Assembly (NCBI GenBank): GCA_964561545.1
Contig: CAZLQF010000012.1
Location: 14,427 to 78,426 of the forward strand
Source of the DNA: CAZLQF01 sp964561545
Lineage (GTDB): Bacteria > Bacteroidota > Bacteroidia > CAILMK01 > CAYYUA01
Direction: 5' to 3'
DNA length: 64,000 nucleotides
The notes under the pieces were generated by a model that ran no database searches, was not told the DNA's origin, and saw only the letters and a list, made by a program, of their open reading frames with translations. The position numbers and the translations under genes are program-made. Within the stretch, counting starts at the first letter, position 1, and every line of letters begins with the position of its first letter. Below, piece by piece: positions 35,566 through 44,447 of this stretch.

Positions 35566-35790
35566 ATGAAAACTAGAGAGTTTACACATGTTAACTTACG
35601 ATTCATGAATTACAAGGGCGAAGATGAAGGTGCAGAAGTTTTGGAAAATCCCGCCTTCGACATTGGCAAAGGGGATTTTATCAATTACAACCATTTCACC
35701 TACAAAGTCTCACATCGCACCCTGGATTTAGAAAACAATTCGTTTGAAGTCCTATGTTACCGATCAGCTACAGATCAGCAAACCTATTAG
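35566..35790 (+). CDS. Small conserved-looking hypothetical protein (74 residues)
   Basis: From the ATG at 35566 the product has 74 residues, no signal peptide and no membrane segment. It is acidic in the middle (NYKGEDEGAEVLENPAF) with alternating hydrophobic residues (FINYNHFTYKVSHRTL), suggesting a small beta-rich fold. The family is unknown to me. The evidence for a real gene is its own promoter element, a structured leader, a purine-rich GTAGAGG just before the start and a strong terminator after it. An in-frame ATG at 35503 would add 21 residues of poor character. Confidence 0.65.
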   Translation: MKTREFTHVNLRFMNYKGEDEGAEVLENPAFDIGKGDFINYNHFTYKVSHRTLDLENNSFEVLCYRSATDQQTY

Positions 35791-35857
35791 CGTTACGAAA
35801 ACGGTAGCCCATTGGTTGCTTCAAAAATTATTTTTTTGAAAGTAGCACGTTAATGAT

Positions 35858-35915
35858 GGGGGGTGTAATCGGTGATTGAATAAACTTTTCAATTGGATGC
35901 ACCCCCCTATTTTTT
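35858..35915 (+). terminator. Two-tier Rho-independent terminator upstream of ung
   Basis: The outer stem GGGGGGTG (35858-35865) pairs with CACCCCCC (35900-35907). An inner stem ATTGAA/TTCAAT lies between, and a T run follows. It ends the transcript of the 74-residue gene 31 bases before the ung ATG. Confidence 0.8.
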
Positions 35916-35946
35916 GAAGGGTTATATTTGTGGCAAAACCATAAAT

Positions 35947-36639
35947 ATGGCGCAAGGACAAAACGCCCAACCCGATATTGATCAAAGCTGGATTCCTTAC
36001 CTGGAAGATCAATTTGAAGCGGATTATTTTAACTCGCTCAAGCAATCTTTACAGGAAGAAAAGCGAAACGGATATACCATTTATCCACCTGGAAAAGAGA
36101 TCTTCAGGGCATTTAATGAAACCCCTTTCGATCAATTAAAAGTTGTGATCATTGGGCAGGATCCTTATCATGGCCTGAAACAGGCCAATGGCTTGTGTTT
36201 TTCGGTTCATAAGGGAATTAAATTTCCTCCAAGTTTGATGAACATTTTTCATGAAATTAAAAATGACCTTGGCATTAACATTCCGCCTCATGGTGATTTG
36301 GAAAAATGGGCCCAGCAAGGTGTTTTGCTCCTTAATGCCATGCTCACCGTTAGGGCTGGGGAGGCAGGTTCTCATCGAAAGCTTGGTTGGGAAAATTTTA
36401 CCAACAGTGTTATAGAACAAGTTTCCCAGCAAAAAGAAGGCGTGGTATTTATGCTTTGGGGGAAATTTGCCCAGGAAAAGCAAGCCTTAATAAATGAAGA
36501 TCAACACTTTATTTTAGAGGCTCCCCACCCCTCTCCTTTTTCAGCAAATAAAGGATTCTTTGGATGTGGTCATTTTTCAAAAGCAAATGAAATCCTTAAA
36601 AGCATTGGTCGAAGCCCAATAGATTGGAAACTTGATTAA
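35947..36639 (+). CDS. ung: Uracil-DNA glycosylase (Ung, family 1)
   Basis: Ung removes uracil from DNA in base excision repair. The 230-residue protein has the family 1 motifs: VVIIGQDPYHG (catalytic Asp72), FPPSLMNIFHEI, LLLNAMLTVR and the active-site loop HPSPFSA. It has full length. I chose the ATG at 35947, right after the terminator hairpin, over an in-frame ATG at 35893 whose extra residues would be encoded inside that hairpin. No promoter is evident, so the promoter may lie in or after the hairpin. Confidence 0.96.
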   Translation: MAQGQNAQPDIDQSWIPYLEDQFEADYFNSLKQSLQEEKRNGYTIYPPGKEIFRAFNETPFDQLKVVIIGQDPYHGLKQANGLCFSVHKGIKFPPSLMNIFHEIKNDLGINIPPHGDLEKWAQQGVLLLNAMLTVRAGEAGSHRKLGWENFTNSVIEQVSQQKEGVVFMLWGKFAQEKQALINEDQHFILEAPHPSPFSANKGFFGCGHFSKANEILKSIGRSPIDWKLD

Positions 36640-36769
36640 ATTAAATAAAATGGGTATAAAATTTAATAAAACGTTCATTTCCCTTTAAAAACCCAATTTT
36701 AATTTACCTTATTGTAAGTGGTGCTATTTAGCTTTTAATTAGGTGTTCAGCTGAGAGCCGGATCCATCT

Positions 36770-37354
36770 TTAAAACCCCTTAAAGACCGGATCTAATCTT
36801 TTGCGCAGGATACCATCAATTTTTGTAAAAAGCGCTTTGGGCTGGTAAGTTCGCCACGGAAATTCATCTAATTCGCCACCAAAATTGACGATCTCATCTA
36901 AGTTGTTTTCCTTCAATTCAGTTAGCACATGGGCTTGAAAATTTAGGGCAGCAATCCACCCATCTTCCACATCCTGAAACCATTCCTCATAATAATCGTC
37001 AATGTCAAAATGAAAATTTAGGATGTTCTCACCTATCATGATGAATTTACTAATACCTTGCCGTAACAAACAATCGATCACTTCCCTTTTAAGTAACATG
37101 ATGTCATTGTTGATGCAATCATTCCACTCCCCTATGAATTCAAGGATTGCAAAAGTCTTTTCATAATCTGCATATAGAATTTTAGTGTATAAAGTACTTG
37201 ACCCTATATCATCCCACTGAGGGTGAATACAATGATTGTATATGGAATTGGTGAAATAAAACTCACTGTATTCTCTTTTGAAAAAAGGTGATTTTTCATC
37301 TTCTTCTGCGGTGTAATAATCCCGCCACATGTAGAATGGTTCTATATCATGCAT
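36770..37354 (-). CDS. Hypothetical protein, 194 residues
   Basis: The protein is acidic and rich in aromatic residues (EPFYMWRDYYTAEEDE, FHFDIDDYYEEWFQDVEDGWIAALN, ELDEFPWRTYQPKALF). It has no signal peptide or membrane segment, so it is cytoplasmic. I do not recognise the family. Codon use and length look like a real gene, and there is no competing frame. It stands alone between ung (convergent) and murQ. Confidence 0.75.
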   Translation of the reverse strand: MHDIEPFYMWRDYYTAEEDEKSPFFKREYSEFYFTNSIYNHCIHPQWDDIGSSTLYTKILYADYEKTFAILEFIGEWNDCINNDIMLLKREVIDCLLRQGISKFIMIGENILNFHFDIDDYYEEWFQDVEDGWIAALNFQAHVLTELKENNLDEIVNFGGELDEFPWRTYQPKALFTKIDGILRKRLDPVFKGF

Positions 37355-37463
37355 AATTGCCCCGCTTTTTCCTTTTACACCTTATACAGTTTTTGATCTC
37401 AAGTCAATTTCTCTTGTCTTTGTGCTGTCGAAATTTAAAAATACTGCAATAATTGTGTATTGC

Positions 37464-38300
37464 TTAGGGCTTATTTCTAAAGGATTTGGTTTTGAAGTCG
37501 TAATCATTGATCACTTCGCGCACGCTTCCATATTCCATAAGCAATTGTTTTGATTTTTCGTAACTTAAATCAAATAGATCTTTGATCATCCGGGCACCTC
37601 GATCTATTAGTTTTTCATTACTAAGGCGCATATCCACCATTTGGTTGCCTTGAACATGCCCTAACTTGATCATCACACTGGTGCTGATCATGTTTAAAAT
37701 CAATTTTTGAGCAGTACCCCCTTTCATCCTTGTACTACCGGTTACAAACTCAGGGCCCACAATTATTTCAATGGGGTAATTCGCAACTTCTGCCAGCGGT
37801 GTTTGCTGATTGCAAGTAATACAACCAGTCATGACACCATGTTCAAGACATTCCTTTAAACCTCCTACTACGTAGGGAGTGGTTCCGGATGTAGAGAGCC
37901 CTATCACTACATCTTTTGAGTTAATTTCATGTACCTTGAGGTCTTGCCAGGCTTGCTTGGTATCGTCTTCCGCAAACTCTTTGGCATTTCTTATGGCTTC
38001 ATCACCTCCTGCTATCAAGCCGATCACCTTGCCAGGCTCTACCCCAAAAGTTGGCGGACATTCTGATGCATCAAGAATGCCCAACCGGCCACTTGTTCCT
38101 GAGCCAATGTAAAACAACCGACCTCCTTGTTCCATTCTATGATGAATAATATCAATTAAAGGAACCAAATCAGGAATTAACCTTTCAACTGCTCTTGGCA
38201 CTTCCTGATCTTCCTGGTTGATACCCTCAAGCATTTGTTGGGTCGTCATTTGCTCAAGGTCATCATGATTTGATGATGCTTCGGTGTATCTTTTGACCAT
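37464..38300 (-). CDS. murQ: N-acetylmuramic acid 6-phosphate etherase (MurQ)
   Basis: MurQ splits the lactyl ether of MurNAc-6-phosphate to give GlcNAc-6-phosphate and lactate in cell-wall recycling. The 278-residue protein has an SIS fold with GRLFYIGSGTSGRLGILDASECPPTFG (catalytic Glu in the SEC motif), LSTSGTTPYVVGGL, EFVTGSTRMKGGTAQKLILNM and HMRLSNEKL-like VDMRLSNEKLIDRGARM. It is about 20 residues shorter at the C terminus than E. coli MurQ. No muramic acid kinase or transporter gene is nearby. An imperfectly spaced dyad (ATTACA/TGTAAT, 38299-38319) overlaps the start. Confidence 0.95.
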   Translation of the reverse strand: MVKRYTEASSNHDDLEQMTTQQMLEGINQEDQEVPRAVERLIPDLVPLIDIIHHRMEQGGRLFYIGSGTSGRLGILDASECPPTFGVEPGKVIGLIAGGDEAIRNAKEFAEDDTKQAWQDLKVHEINSKDVVIGLSTSGTTPYVVGGLKECLEHGVMTGCITCNQQTPLAEVANYPIEIIVGPEFVTGSTRMKGGTAQKLILNMISTSVMIKLGHVQGNQMVDMRLSNEKLIDRGARMIKDLFDLSYEKSKQLLMEYGSVREVINDYDFKTKSFRNKP

Positions 38301-38403
38301 TACATTGATGATTTGTAATCAATTTTTGGAATTTGAGCTTAAATAGTGAGGAAGCGTGCAAATCTTAAGATGAGAAGAACAAGATAATCCGAATTCCAGT
38401 TTT

Positions 38404-39210
38404 TTATTGTTGGGTTGTTAATGTATGATTCAGTTCGCTACATAATTTCCTCAAGTAATCCACAGCCTTATTCAAGCGGCTACCATACCAAGAAAACATA
38501 TCACCCTCTACCAATTGAACCCTTGCATGCGGCACTAACTCATGGAACTCTTTAATATGGGTGTCTTTAAATGGATAAGGTTCAGAGGATAACATGATGA
38601 TTTCAGGATTAAGGTGCTGAATATTTTCAGCCGTTAATTCAGGATACCTTGGCTGATCTTTTAACACATTGTTAAACCCACAATGCGTTAACATGTAATG
38701 GATAAATGAATCACCACCTACTGCCATATAAGGCTTACGCCATATTAAGTACAGCGTACGTAAATTATCAACTTTGGGAAGCTTTTTAAATCCTTTCTCA
38801 ATCTCCTTACTAATCGTTTGACCCTTCTCCATTTTTCCCGTAAGTTGCGCAATATAATTTATCATGTTGAGGGCTGAATCCAAATCATTCACATCGCTGA
38901 TCCAAACAGGGTAATCCTGAGCCAATTCTTCCACTTGTTCCCTTTCATTTTCTTCTTTATTCCCGATGATAAGGTCTGGATCAAGCTGCTTGATTTTATC
39001 CAATTTAAGTTTCTTTGTTCCACCTATTTTAGGCTTTTCCTTAAACTTATCTTGTGGATAAACACAAAAGTAAGTAATGCCTTTTACCTCATCGTCCAGG
39101 CCCAGTTCAAACAATAGCTCTGTTTGAGATGGTACAAGCGAAACAATTTTTTGCGGAGGATGATCTATTTGTATAACTCGTCCTATTTGGTCGGTAAATT
39201 GTTGTTTCAC
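38404..39210 (-). CDS. BtuF-like helical-backbone metal/cobalamin receptor without signal peptide (GTG start)
   Basis: The 268-residue protein has the two-lobed fold of periplasmic B12/iron-siderophore binding proteins: PPQKIVSLVPSQTELLFELGL, DEVKGITYFC, DPDLIIGNKEENE and LNPEIIMLSSEPYPF. It begins at a GTG at 39210 with no signal peptide, and I see no upstream extension that would give one. Stand-alone cytoplasmic-looking members like this occur in Bacteroidota, often annotated as cobalamin-binding. No ABC permease or ATPase gene is adjacent. The ligand is unknown. Confidence 0.82.
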   Translation of the reverse strand: MKQQFTDQIGRVIQIDHPPQKIVSLVPSQTELLFELGLDDEVKGITYFCVYPQDKFKEKPKIGGTKKLKLDKIKQLDPDLIIGNKEENEREQVEELAQDYPVWISDVNDLDSALNMINYIAQLTGKMEKGQTISKEIEKGFKKLPKVDNLRTLYLIWRKPYMAVGGDSFIHYMLTHCGFNNVLKDQPRYPELTAENIQHLNPEIIMLSSEPYPFKDTHIKEFHELVPHARVQLVEGDMFSWYGSRLNKAVDYLRKLCSELNHTLTTQQ

Positions 39211-39292
39211 GTAGGTTTGATTTAAAAATGCAACTTTTTTAATCGTACTAAATAAACTTATTGAACAATTATAGCAATCGCCTTAAAGCAAA

Positions 39293-40657
39293 TCACTTGG
39301 ACAATGCTTGCAAAATATCATATTTGGTAAGGATGGTCCTTCTATTATCTGGATAACTGATAATAACGGCACTATTATCCTGGTCTAACATCCGCGATAG
39401 TTCCTTATAGGAAGCATCCTTTGATACAACGGGAAATGGATTGTCCATAATATTCTCTACCGTAAGGTGCTTGGTATCAGGATTGTCAAGTAGTATCGAA
39501 TAAAGGCCGCTTTCCGTTACTGATCCAACTAATTCTTGATGGTCATCCACCACCGGAAGCTGGGATATATTGATATCACGCATTTTGCGAATGGCATCAG
39601 ACACTGAGTCTTGTTGATGCAAGGTGATTAAATCCCCATCTTGCTTATTTTGTACGATCTCATCAGCGGCCATCGAATCTGATTCAATAAAGCCACGCTC
39701 ACGCATCCACTCATCATTGAACGCTTTACCAACGTAGCGGGTTGCATGATCAGGAAATAGAATTACTGCCAAATCATCCTCACCTAAATATTGCTGTACT
39801 TTTAAGAATCCTGCGAGCACAGATCCTGAAGAGTTACCAGCTAAAATACCTTCTTCTTTGGAAATTCTGCGGGTCATGATGTAACCTTCTTTGTCGCTCA
39901 CCTTTTCAAAATAATCGATCAAAGAAAAATCTACGTTGGATGGTATAATGTCTTCCCCAATGCCTTCCGTTAAATAGGGGTACATTTCATTTTCATCAAA
40001 TTCCCCAGTTTCATGGTATTTCTTAAATACCGAACCATAGGGATCAATGCCCCAAATTTTAATATTAGGGTTTTGTTCCTTTAAATATTTACCAGCCCCT
40101 GAAATGGTGCCTCCTGTACCAACGCCACAAACAAAATGGGTTATTTTACCTTCCGTTTGCTCCCAAATTTCAGGACCGGTAGTTTCGTAATGAGCTAGCG
40201 TGTTAGAGTAATTGTAATATTGATTGGGATAAAAAGAGTTGGGAATTACTTCATTCAGCTTTTTGGCTACTGAGTAATAAGATTTAGGATCATCCGGGGC
40301 AACAGCCGTTGGTGTTACGATAACTTCAGCCCCTACTGCTTTTAATAGGTCTATTTTTTCTTTCGATTGCTTATCAGGAACCGTGCAAATACATTTATAT
40401 CCTTTTGCACAACCTACAAGTGCCAACCCCATTCCTGTATTGCCAGATGTACCCTCAATGATAGTACCTCCCGGTTTCAAAAGCCCTTCTTTTTCAGCGT
40501 CTTCTACCATCTTCACAGCAATGCGGTCTTTATTGGCATTGCCAGGATTGTTAGATTCAATCTTGGCAAGCACTGTACCTTTCGTATCTTTGGGTATTTG
40601 GTTAAGACGTACGAGCGGGGTATAACCTACTGTTTCTATAATGTTGTTGTAGTACAT
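39293..40657 (-). CDS. Cystathionine beta-synthase-type PLP enzyme with two CBS domains
   Basis: The enzyme condenses homocysteine (or serine/O-acetylserine-type substrates) with cysteine or sulfide in transsulfuration. The 454-residue protein has a fold-type II PLP core with the Schiff-base lysine in NPGNANKDRIAVKM, the cofactor loop GTSGNTGMGLAL, GVGTGGTISGAGKYL and GNSSGSVLAG. A C-terminal pair of CBS domains follows (DSVSDAIRKMRDINISQLPVV and ENIMDNPFPVV), which usually bind adenosyl ligands. That architecture favours cystathionine beta-synthase over cysteine synthase. The ATG at 40657 matches the family start; an ATG 11 codons upstream adds an unlikely lead. Confidence 0.9.
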   Translation of the reverse strand: MYYNNIIETVGYTPLVRLNQIPKDTKGTVLAKIESNNPGNANKDRIAVKMVEDAEKEGLLKPGGTIIEGTSGNTGMGLALVGCAKGYKCICTVPDKQSKEKIDLLKAVGAEVIVTPTAVAPDDPKSYYSVAKKLNEVIPNSFYPNQYYNYSNTLAHYETTGPEIWEQTEGKITHFVCGVGTGGTISGAGKYLKEQNPNIKIWGIDPYGSVFKKYHETGEFDENEMYPYLTEGIGEDIIPSNVDFSLIDYFEKVSDKEGYIMTRRISKEEGILAGNSSGSVLAGFLKVQQYLGEDDLAVILFPDHATRYVGKAFNDEWMRERGFIESDSMAADEIVQNKQDGDLITLHQQDSVSDAIRKMRDINISQLPVVDDHQELVGSVTESGLYSILLDNPDTKHLTVENIMDNPFPVVSKDASYKELSRMLDQDNSAVIISYPDNRRTILTKYDILQALSK

Positions 40658-40822
40658 CCTTTTATAGTTTTTAAAGTGGCTTATTAACAATTACTCATGA
40701 CCTTAACGAAAACCCTGAAATTCAAGTTTCTCTTGAAGGCAGAAATATCAGGAATTTCAGCGAAAATCCAAATGTTAAACAAATTTTTATTTTAACATTA
40801 ACTTAATAAAACAAAAAATCTT

Positions 40823-42442
40823 ATGTATAAATACTTTTTAATAAGCGTTTTGATCGTAATTGTATTGGTTTTACTATGGGCATCATTTCAGCCACAAGCC
40901 TTATGGGTATTTGTAATATTAGGGCCTTTGATATTATTAGGCCTCTATGACTTGGTGCAAAAAAAGCACACCATTTTAAGGAATTTCCCACTCATTGGGC
41001 ATTTTCGTTACCTTTTCGAATCCATCCGTCCAGAGATCAACCAATATTTTGTAGAATCGGATATTGAGGGCCGCCCATTTAATCGGATCAACCGGTCTAT
41101 CATATATCAGCGTGCCAAAGATGTGCTGGATAAAGAACCTTTTGGAACAAGGATGGATTATTATGAAACGGGTTATGAATGGCTGCTTCACTCAGCATCC
41201 CCGGTTCATGAGCTTAAGGATGATATGCGGATTACCATAGGAGGCCCTGATTGCAAGAAGCCTTATTCTGCAAGCATCCTTAATATAAGTGCCTTGAGTT
41301 ACGGCTCCCTAAGTGGTAAAGCTATTATGGCCATGAATGCCGGGGCTGAAATTGATGATTTTGCCCATAATACAGGAGAAGGAGGCATCAGTAAATACCA
41401 CACCTACTACGGTGGCGATCTAATCTGGCAAGTAGGTACGGGTTATTTTGGTTGCCGAACCGAAGACGGAAATTTCGATGAAGAGCTATTTGAGCAGAAT
41501 GCTAATTTGGAGCAGGTAAAAATGATCGAAATCAAGCTATCACAAGGTGCTAAACCTGGCCAAGGGGGTATTTTACCTGCTAAGAAAAATTCGGATGAAA
41601 TAGCGAAAGCAAGGAAGGTTGCTGCAGGTGTTGATATAATCTCACCCGCTTATCACAAAGCTTTTTCTTCGCCCATTGAAATGATGGAGTTCATTCAAAA
41701 GGTTCGGAAGCTATCCAATGGCAAACCGGTTGGTTTCAAATTGTGTATTGGGCAAAAAGTAGAATTCCTGGCCATTTGTAAAGCCATGATCGAAACCGGC
41801 ATCAAACCGGATTTTATTTCTGTAGATGGGGCCGAAGGCGGTACCGGTGCAGCGCCACTTGAATATGCCAACCGGGTAGGCATGCCGCTTGTAGAAGGCC
41901 TCTCCTTCGTTTCAAATGCTTTGATAGGTTTTGATTTGAAAAAGGATATAAAGGTTTTAGCTGGCGGTAAAGTCGTGAGTGGTTTTGATATGATTAAATA
42001 TATATGCCTTGGTGCCGATGCATGTTACAGTGCCAGGGCCATGATGATGGCTGTTGGCTGCATTCAGGCCTTAAGGTGCCATAACAATACTTGCCCCACA
42101 GGCGTTACTACGCATGATCCGACATTAACCAGGGGATTGGTCGTCAATGATAAAAAATTCCGTGTTGCCAATTACCATAAAGAAACCGTTAAAAGCCTGT
42201 TAGAATTATGTGAAAGTATTGGCATCAATGACCTGTCCGAATTAAACCGTTCATTTATTGCTAAGAGAACGGGACCTCATACAGTTAATAGATTGGATGA
42301 ACTTTATCCTTATGCAAAAGCAGGATCTTTGCAAAAACCACCTTTTCCGGAAGGTTTTCACGATGATATGATGAACGCTGACCCAAATACATTCCACTCA
42401 CAGACCAAATTGATTGAGCAAGATATTCGGACTAAAATGTAA
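40823..42442 (+). CDS. Membrane-anchored FMN-binding glutamate synthase-like protein
   Basis: The 539-residue protein matches the glutamate synthase central/FMN domain family found as separate genes. Two N-terminal hydrophobic segments (MYKYFLISVLIVIVLVLLW and ALWVFVILGPLILLGLYDLV) anchor it, then comes a TIM-barrel with SALSYGSLSGKAIMAMN, GEGGISKYH, GQGGILPAKK, SVDGAEGGTGAAP and a cysteine cluster RCHNNTCPTG, like the 3Fe-4S site of glutamate synthase. It lacks the glutaminase and GltB N-terminal domains, so the reaction is uncertain; it is a probable FMN/Fe-S oxidoreductase. It is a single gene, divergent from the cystathionine beta-synthase gene. Confidence 0.88.
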   Translation: MYKYFLISVLIVIVLVLLWASFQPQALWVFVILGPLILLGLYDLVQKKHTILRNFPLIGHFRYLFESIRPEINQYFVESDIEGRPFNRINRSIIYQRAKDVLDKEPFGTRMDYYETGYEWLLHSASPVHELKDDMRITIGGPDCKKPYSASILNISALSYGSLSGKAIMAMNAGAEIDDFAHNTGEGGISKYHTYYGGDLIWQVGTGYFGCRTEDGNFDEELFEQNANLEQVKMIEIKLSQGAKPGQGGILPAKKNSDEIAKARKVAAGVDIISPAYHKAFSSPIEMMEFIQKVRKLSNGKPVGFKLCIGQKVEFLAICKAMIETGIKPDFISVDGAEGGTGAAPLEYANRVGMPLVEGLSFVSNALIGFDLKKDIKVLAGGKVVSGFDMIKYICLGADACYSARAMMMAVGCIQALRCHNNTCPTGVTTHDPTLTRGLVVNDKKFRVANYHKETVKSLLELCESIGINDLSELNRSFIAKRTGPHTVNRLDELYPYAKAGSLQKPPFPEGFHDDMMNADPNTFHSQTKLIEQDIRTKM

Positions 42443-42589
42443 AGGAATGAGCAATTAAATTGCTAATTTTCGAAAAGGTAATGGCAGTTATTCCATCAAC
42501 TTAAAGCTTCCTTCGAAATTAGTGAAAGTAGTGATTCAAACCTCAGCTAATGCTTATATTTATAAGTGAAGTTAGCATTCAAAGTAAAA

Positions 42590-44026
42590 TTAGCCCATAT
42601 CGAGGTTGATCCTTCTTTTAATTTCATCTACAGTTGTACGAAAAGTTTGATCTGTATCCATCAAGTCCTTTACGGTTTGGCAGGCATGAATGACAGTTGA
42701 ATGGTCACGCCCGCCAAAGTGATGCCCAATTTTGGTTAAGGAAGAATTGGTACAATTTTTAGACAGGAACATGGAGATCTGCCGTGCTTGTACTACGTGG
42801 CGTTTCCTTGTTTTAGAGCGTATTTTATCAGCTTCCACTTCAAAATAATCGCATACAAGGTTTTGGATATGCTCTATTGAAAGCTCTTTACGGCTTTGCT
42901 TGATAAAGTTCTGCAGCACTTCTCTGGCCAGTTCCAAATCCACATCTCTTTTATTGAAAGATGAGTGGGCTAAAAGAGAAATAAGGGCCCCTTCAAGTTC
43001 CCGAATGCTTGAAGTAATGTGATAAGCAATGTATTCAATCACATCATTGGGCAGTTCTATACCATCATGATGCATTTTTTGTTGAAGTATAGCAATTCTT
43101 GTTTCAAAATCTGGCTCTGTCAGGTCTGCTGAAAGGCCCCATTTAAACCTGGATAATAAGCGTTCTTCCATTCCTTCCAAGTCTTTTGGAGGTCTGTCCG
43201 AACTTAGCACAAGCTGTTTACCATCCTGGTGGAGTTGATTAAAAATGTGAAAAAAGATATCCTGGGTTTTACCTTTATTGCCAAAAAACTGGACATCATC
43301 CAGGATCAATACATCGATCAAATGGTAGAAATTGAGAAAATCATTGACCGTTTTGTCCCTGATGGACTCGATAAGTTGATTGGTAAACCTTTCGGCAGAT
43401 ACATACAAAACAGCCTTATTTTTGAAGTTCTTCATGATCTCATTGCCAACTGCCTGAATAAGATGGGTTTTGCCTAAGCCAACACCACCATAAACCATTA
43501 AAGGATTAAAAGAGGTACCGCCAGGTTTTTCAGCAACAGCTTGTCCGGCGGATCGGCCCAAACGATTGCAATCACCCTCAATAAAGGACTCCATTGTGAA
43601 ATTAGGATTAAGCTGGGAGTCTATATTGGTTTTTTTAAGCCCTGGTATTACAAAGGGATTTTTGATGGATTGCCCTACGTTTTTAGGCATGTTCACTTCT
43701 ATCTCACTGTTGTCATTTTTATTTTGTTGTTGGGGGACCTTCATGGTGTGCTTCTTCTTACTATCATTGCTATTGTCCATAACAATGCTATACTCAAGTT
43801 TAGCCCCATGCCCAATTTCTTTTCTTATAGTCTTTTTTAATAAATGAACATAGTGCTCTTCCAACCACTCATAGAAAAATTGACTCGGTACTTGGATGGT
43901 TAATACATTACCTTCCAGTTTGAGGGGCTCGATGGGCTCGAACCAAGTTTTAAAGCTTTGAGAATTGACATTATCCTCGATTACTTTAAGACAACGGTTC
44001 CATACTTCAATATGTGGTTCAGCCAT
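42590..44026 (-). CDS. dnaA: Chromosomal replication initiator DnaA
   Basis: DnaA binds origin 9-mers and melts the origin. The 478-residue protein has domain I (VWNRCLKVIEDNVNSQSFKTWFEPI), a variable polar linker (about 90-150), and the AAA+ domain with NPLMVYGGVGLGKTHLIQAVGNEI, LILDDVQFFGNKGKTQ and the sensor segment VLSSDRPPKDL. The DNA-binding domain carries the signature GHHFGGRDHSTVIHA. It is divergent from priA. I found no DnaA-box-like 9-mers in the 420 bp upstream. Confidence 0.97.
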   Translation of the reverse strand: MAEPHIEVWNRCLKVIEDNVNSQSFKTWFEPIEPLKLEGNVLTIQVPSQFFYEWLEEHYVHLLKKTIRKEIGHGAKLEYSIVMDNSNDSKKKHTMKVPQQQNKNDNSEIEVNMPKNVGQSIKNPFVIPGLKKTNIDSQLNPNFTMESFIEGDCNRLGRSAGQAVAEKPGGTSFNPLMVYGGVGLGKTHLIQAVGNEIMKNFKNKAVLYVSAERFTNQLIESIRDKTVNDFLNFYHLIDVLILDDVQFFGNKGKTQDIFFHIFNQLHQDGKQLVLSSDRPPKDLEGMEERLLSRFKWGLSADLTEPDFETRIAILQQKMHHDGIELPNDVIEYIAYHITSSIRELEGALISLLAHSSFNKRDVDLELAREVLQNFIKQSRKELSIEHIQNLVCDYFEVEADKIRSKTRKRHVVQARQISMFLSKNCTNSSLTKIGHHFGGRDHSTVIHACQTVKDLMDTDQTFRTTVDEIKRRINLDMG

Positions 44027-44447
44027 ATTGCAATCGCGCTTTTAGTTTGATAATAATTGGTTATTGGAAAGTGTAAAGATGGATTTTAAAAAGGTTAAAA
44101 AAAAGGTAATACCCTCTTGACATTTTAAAAATTTTATCAGGGGTTGAAGTGGTAGTTAAGAGCTAAATTATTTACCCATTAAAAGCCTTGACCTTATGTT
44201 TTTAATTATTGGCATACGGGAGTTATGGCTATCTAAAAATTTAAACTCCTGCCTTTCTTAACATTTTGTTAACATCAAAAATTTAATTTGCTATTTTAGC
44301 ATTTACTTATTAGTAATAAAGCATTTAAGCCACCTATTTATTCCTTCCTTTTTAATAAACAACAATGAATTTGATAGCCCAATTTACGCCAAAAAAAGCC
44401 TATGCGATACTTATTTTTTATCATATTTGAAACTGAAAACATCGGCC
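44027..44447. other. Divergent dnaA-priA intergenic region
   Basis: This AT-rich gap should hold both promoters. I see short dyads only (for example TTACT/AGTAA at 44303-44316) and no TTWTNCACA match, so it does not look like a DnaA-box origin next to dnaA. Confidence 0.5.

Noticed and set aside
44027..44447. Origin of replication next to dnaA
   Set aside because: No DnaA-box-like 9-mers were found there; the clpC-dnaB gap is the better candidate.
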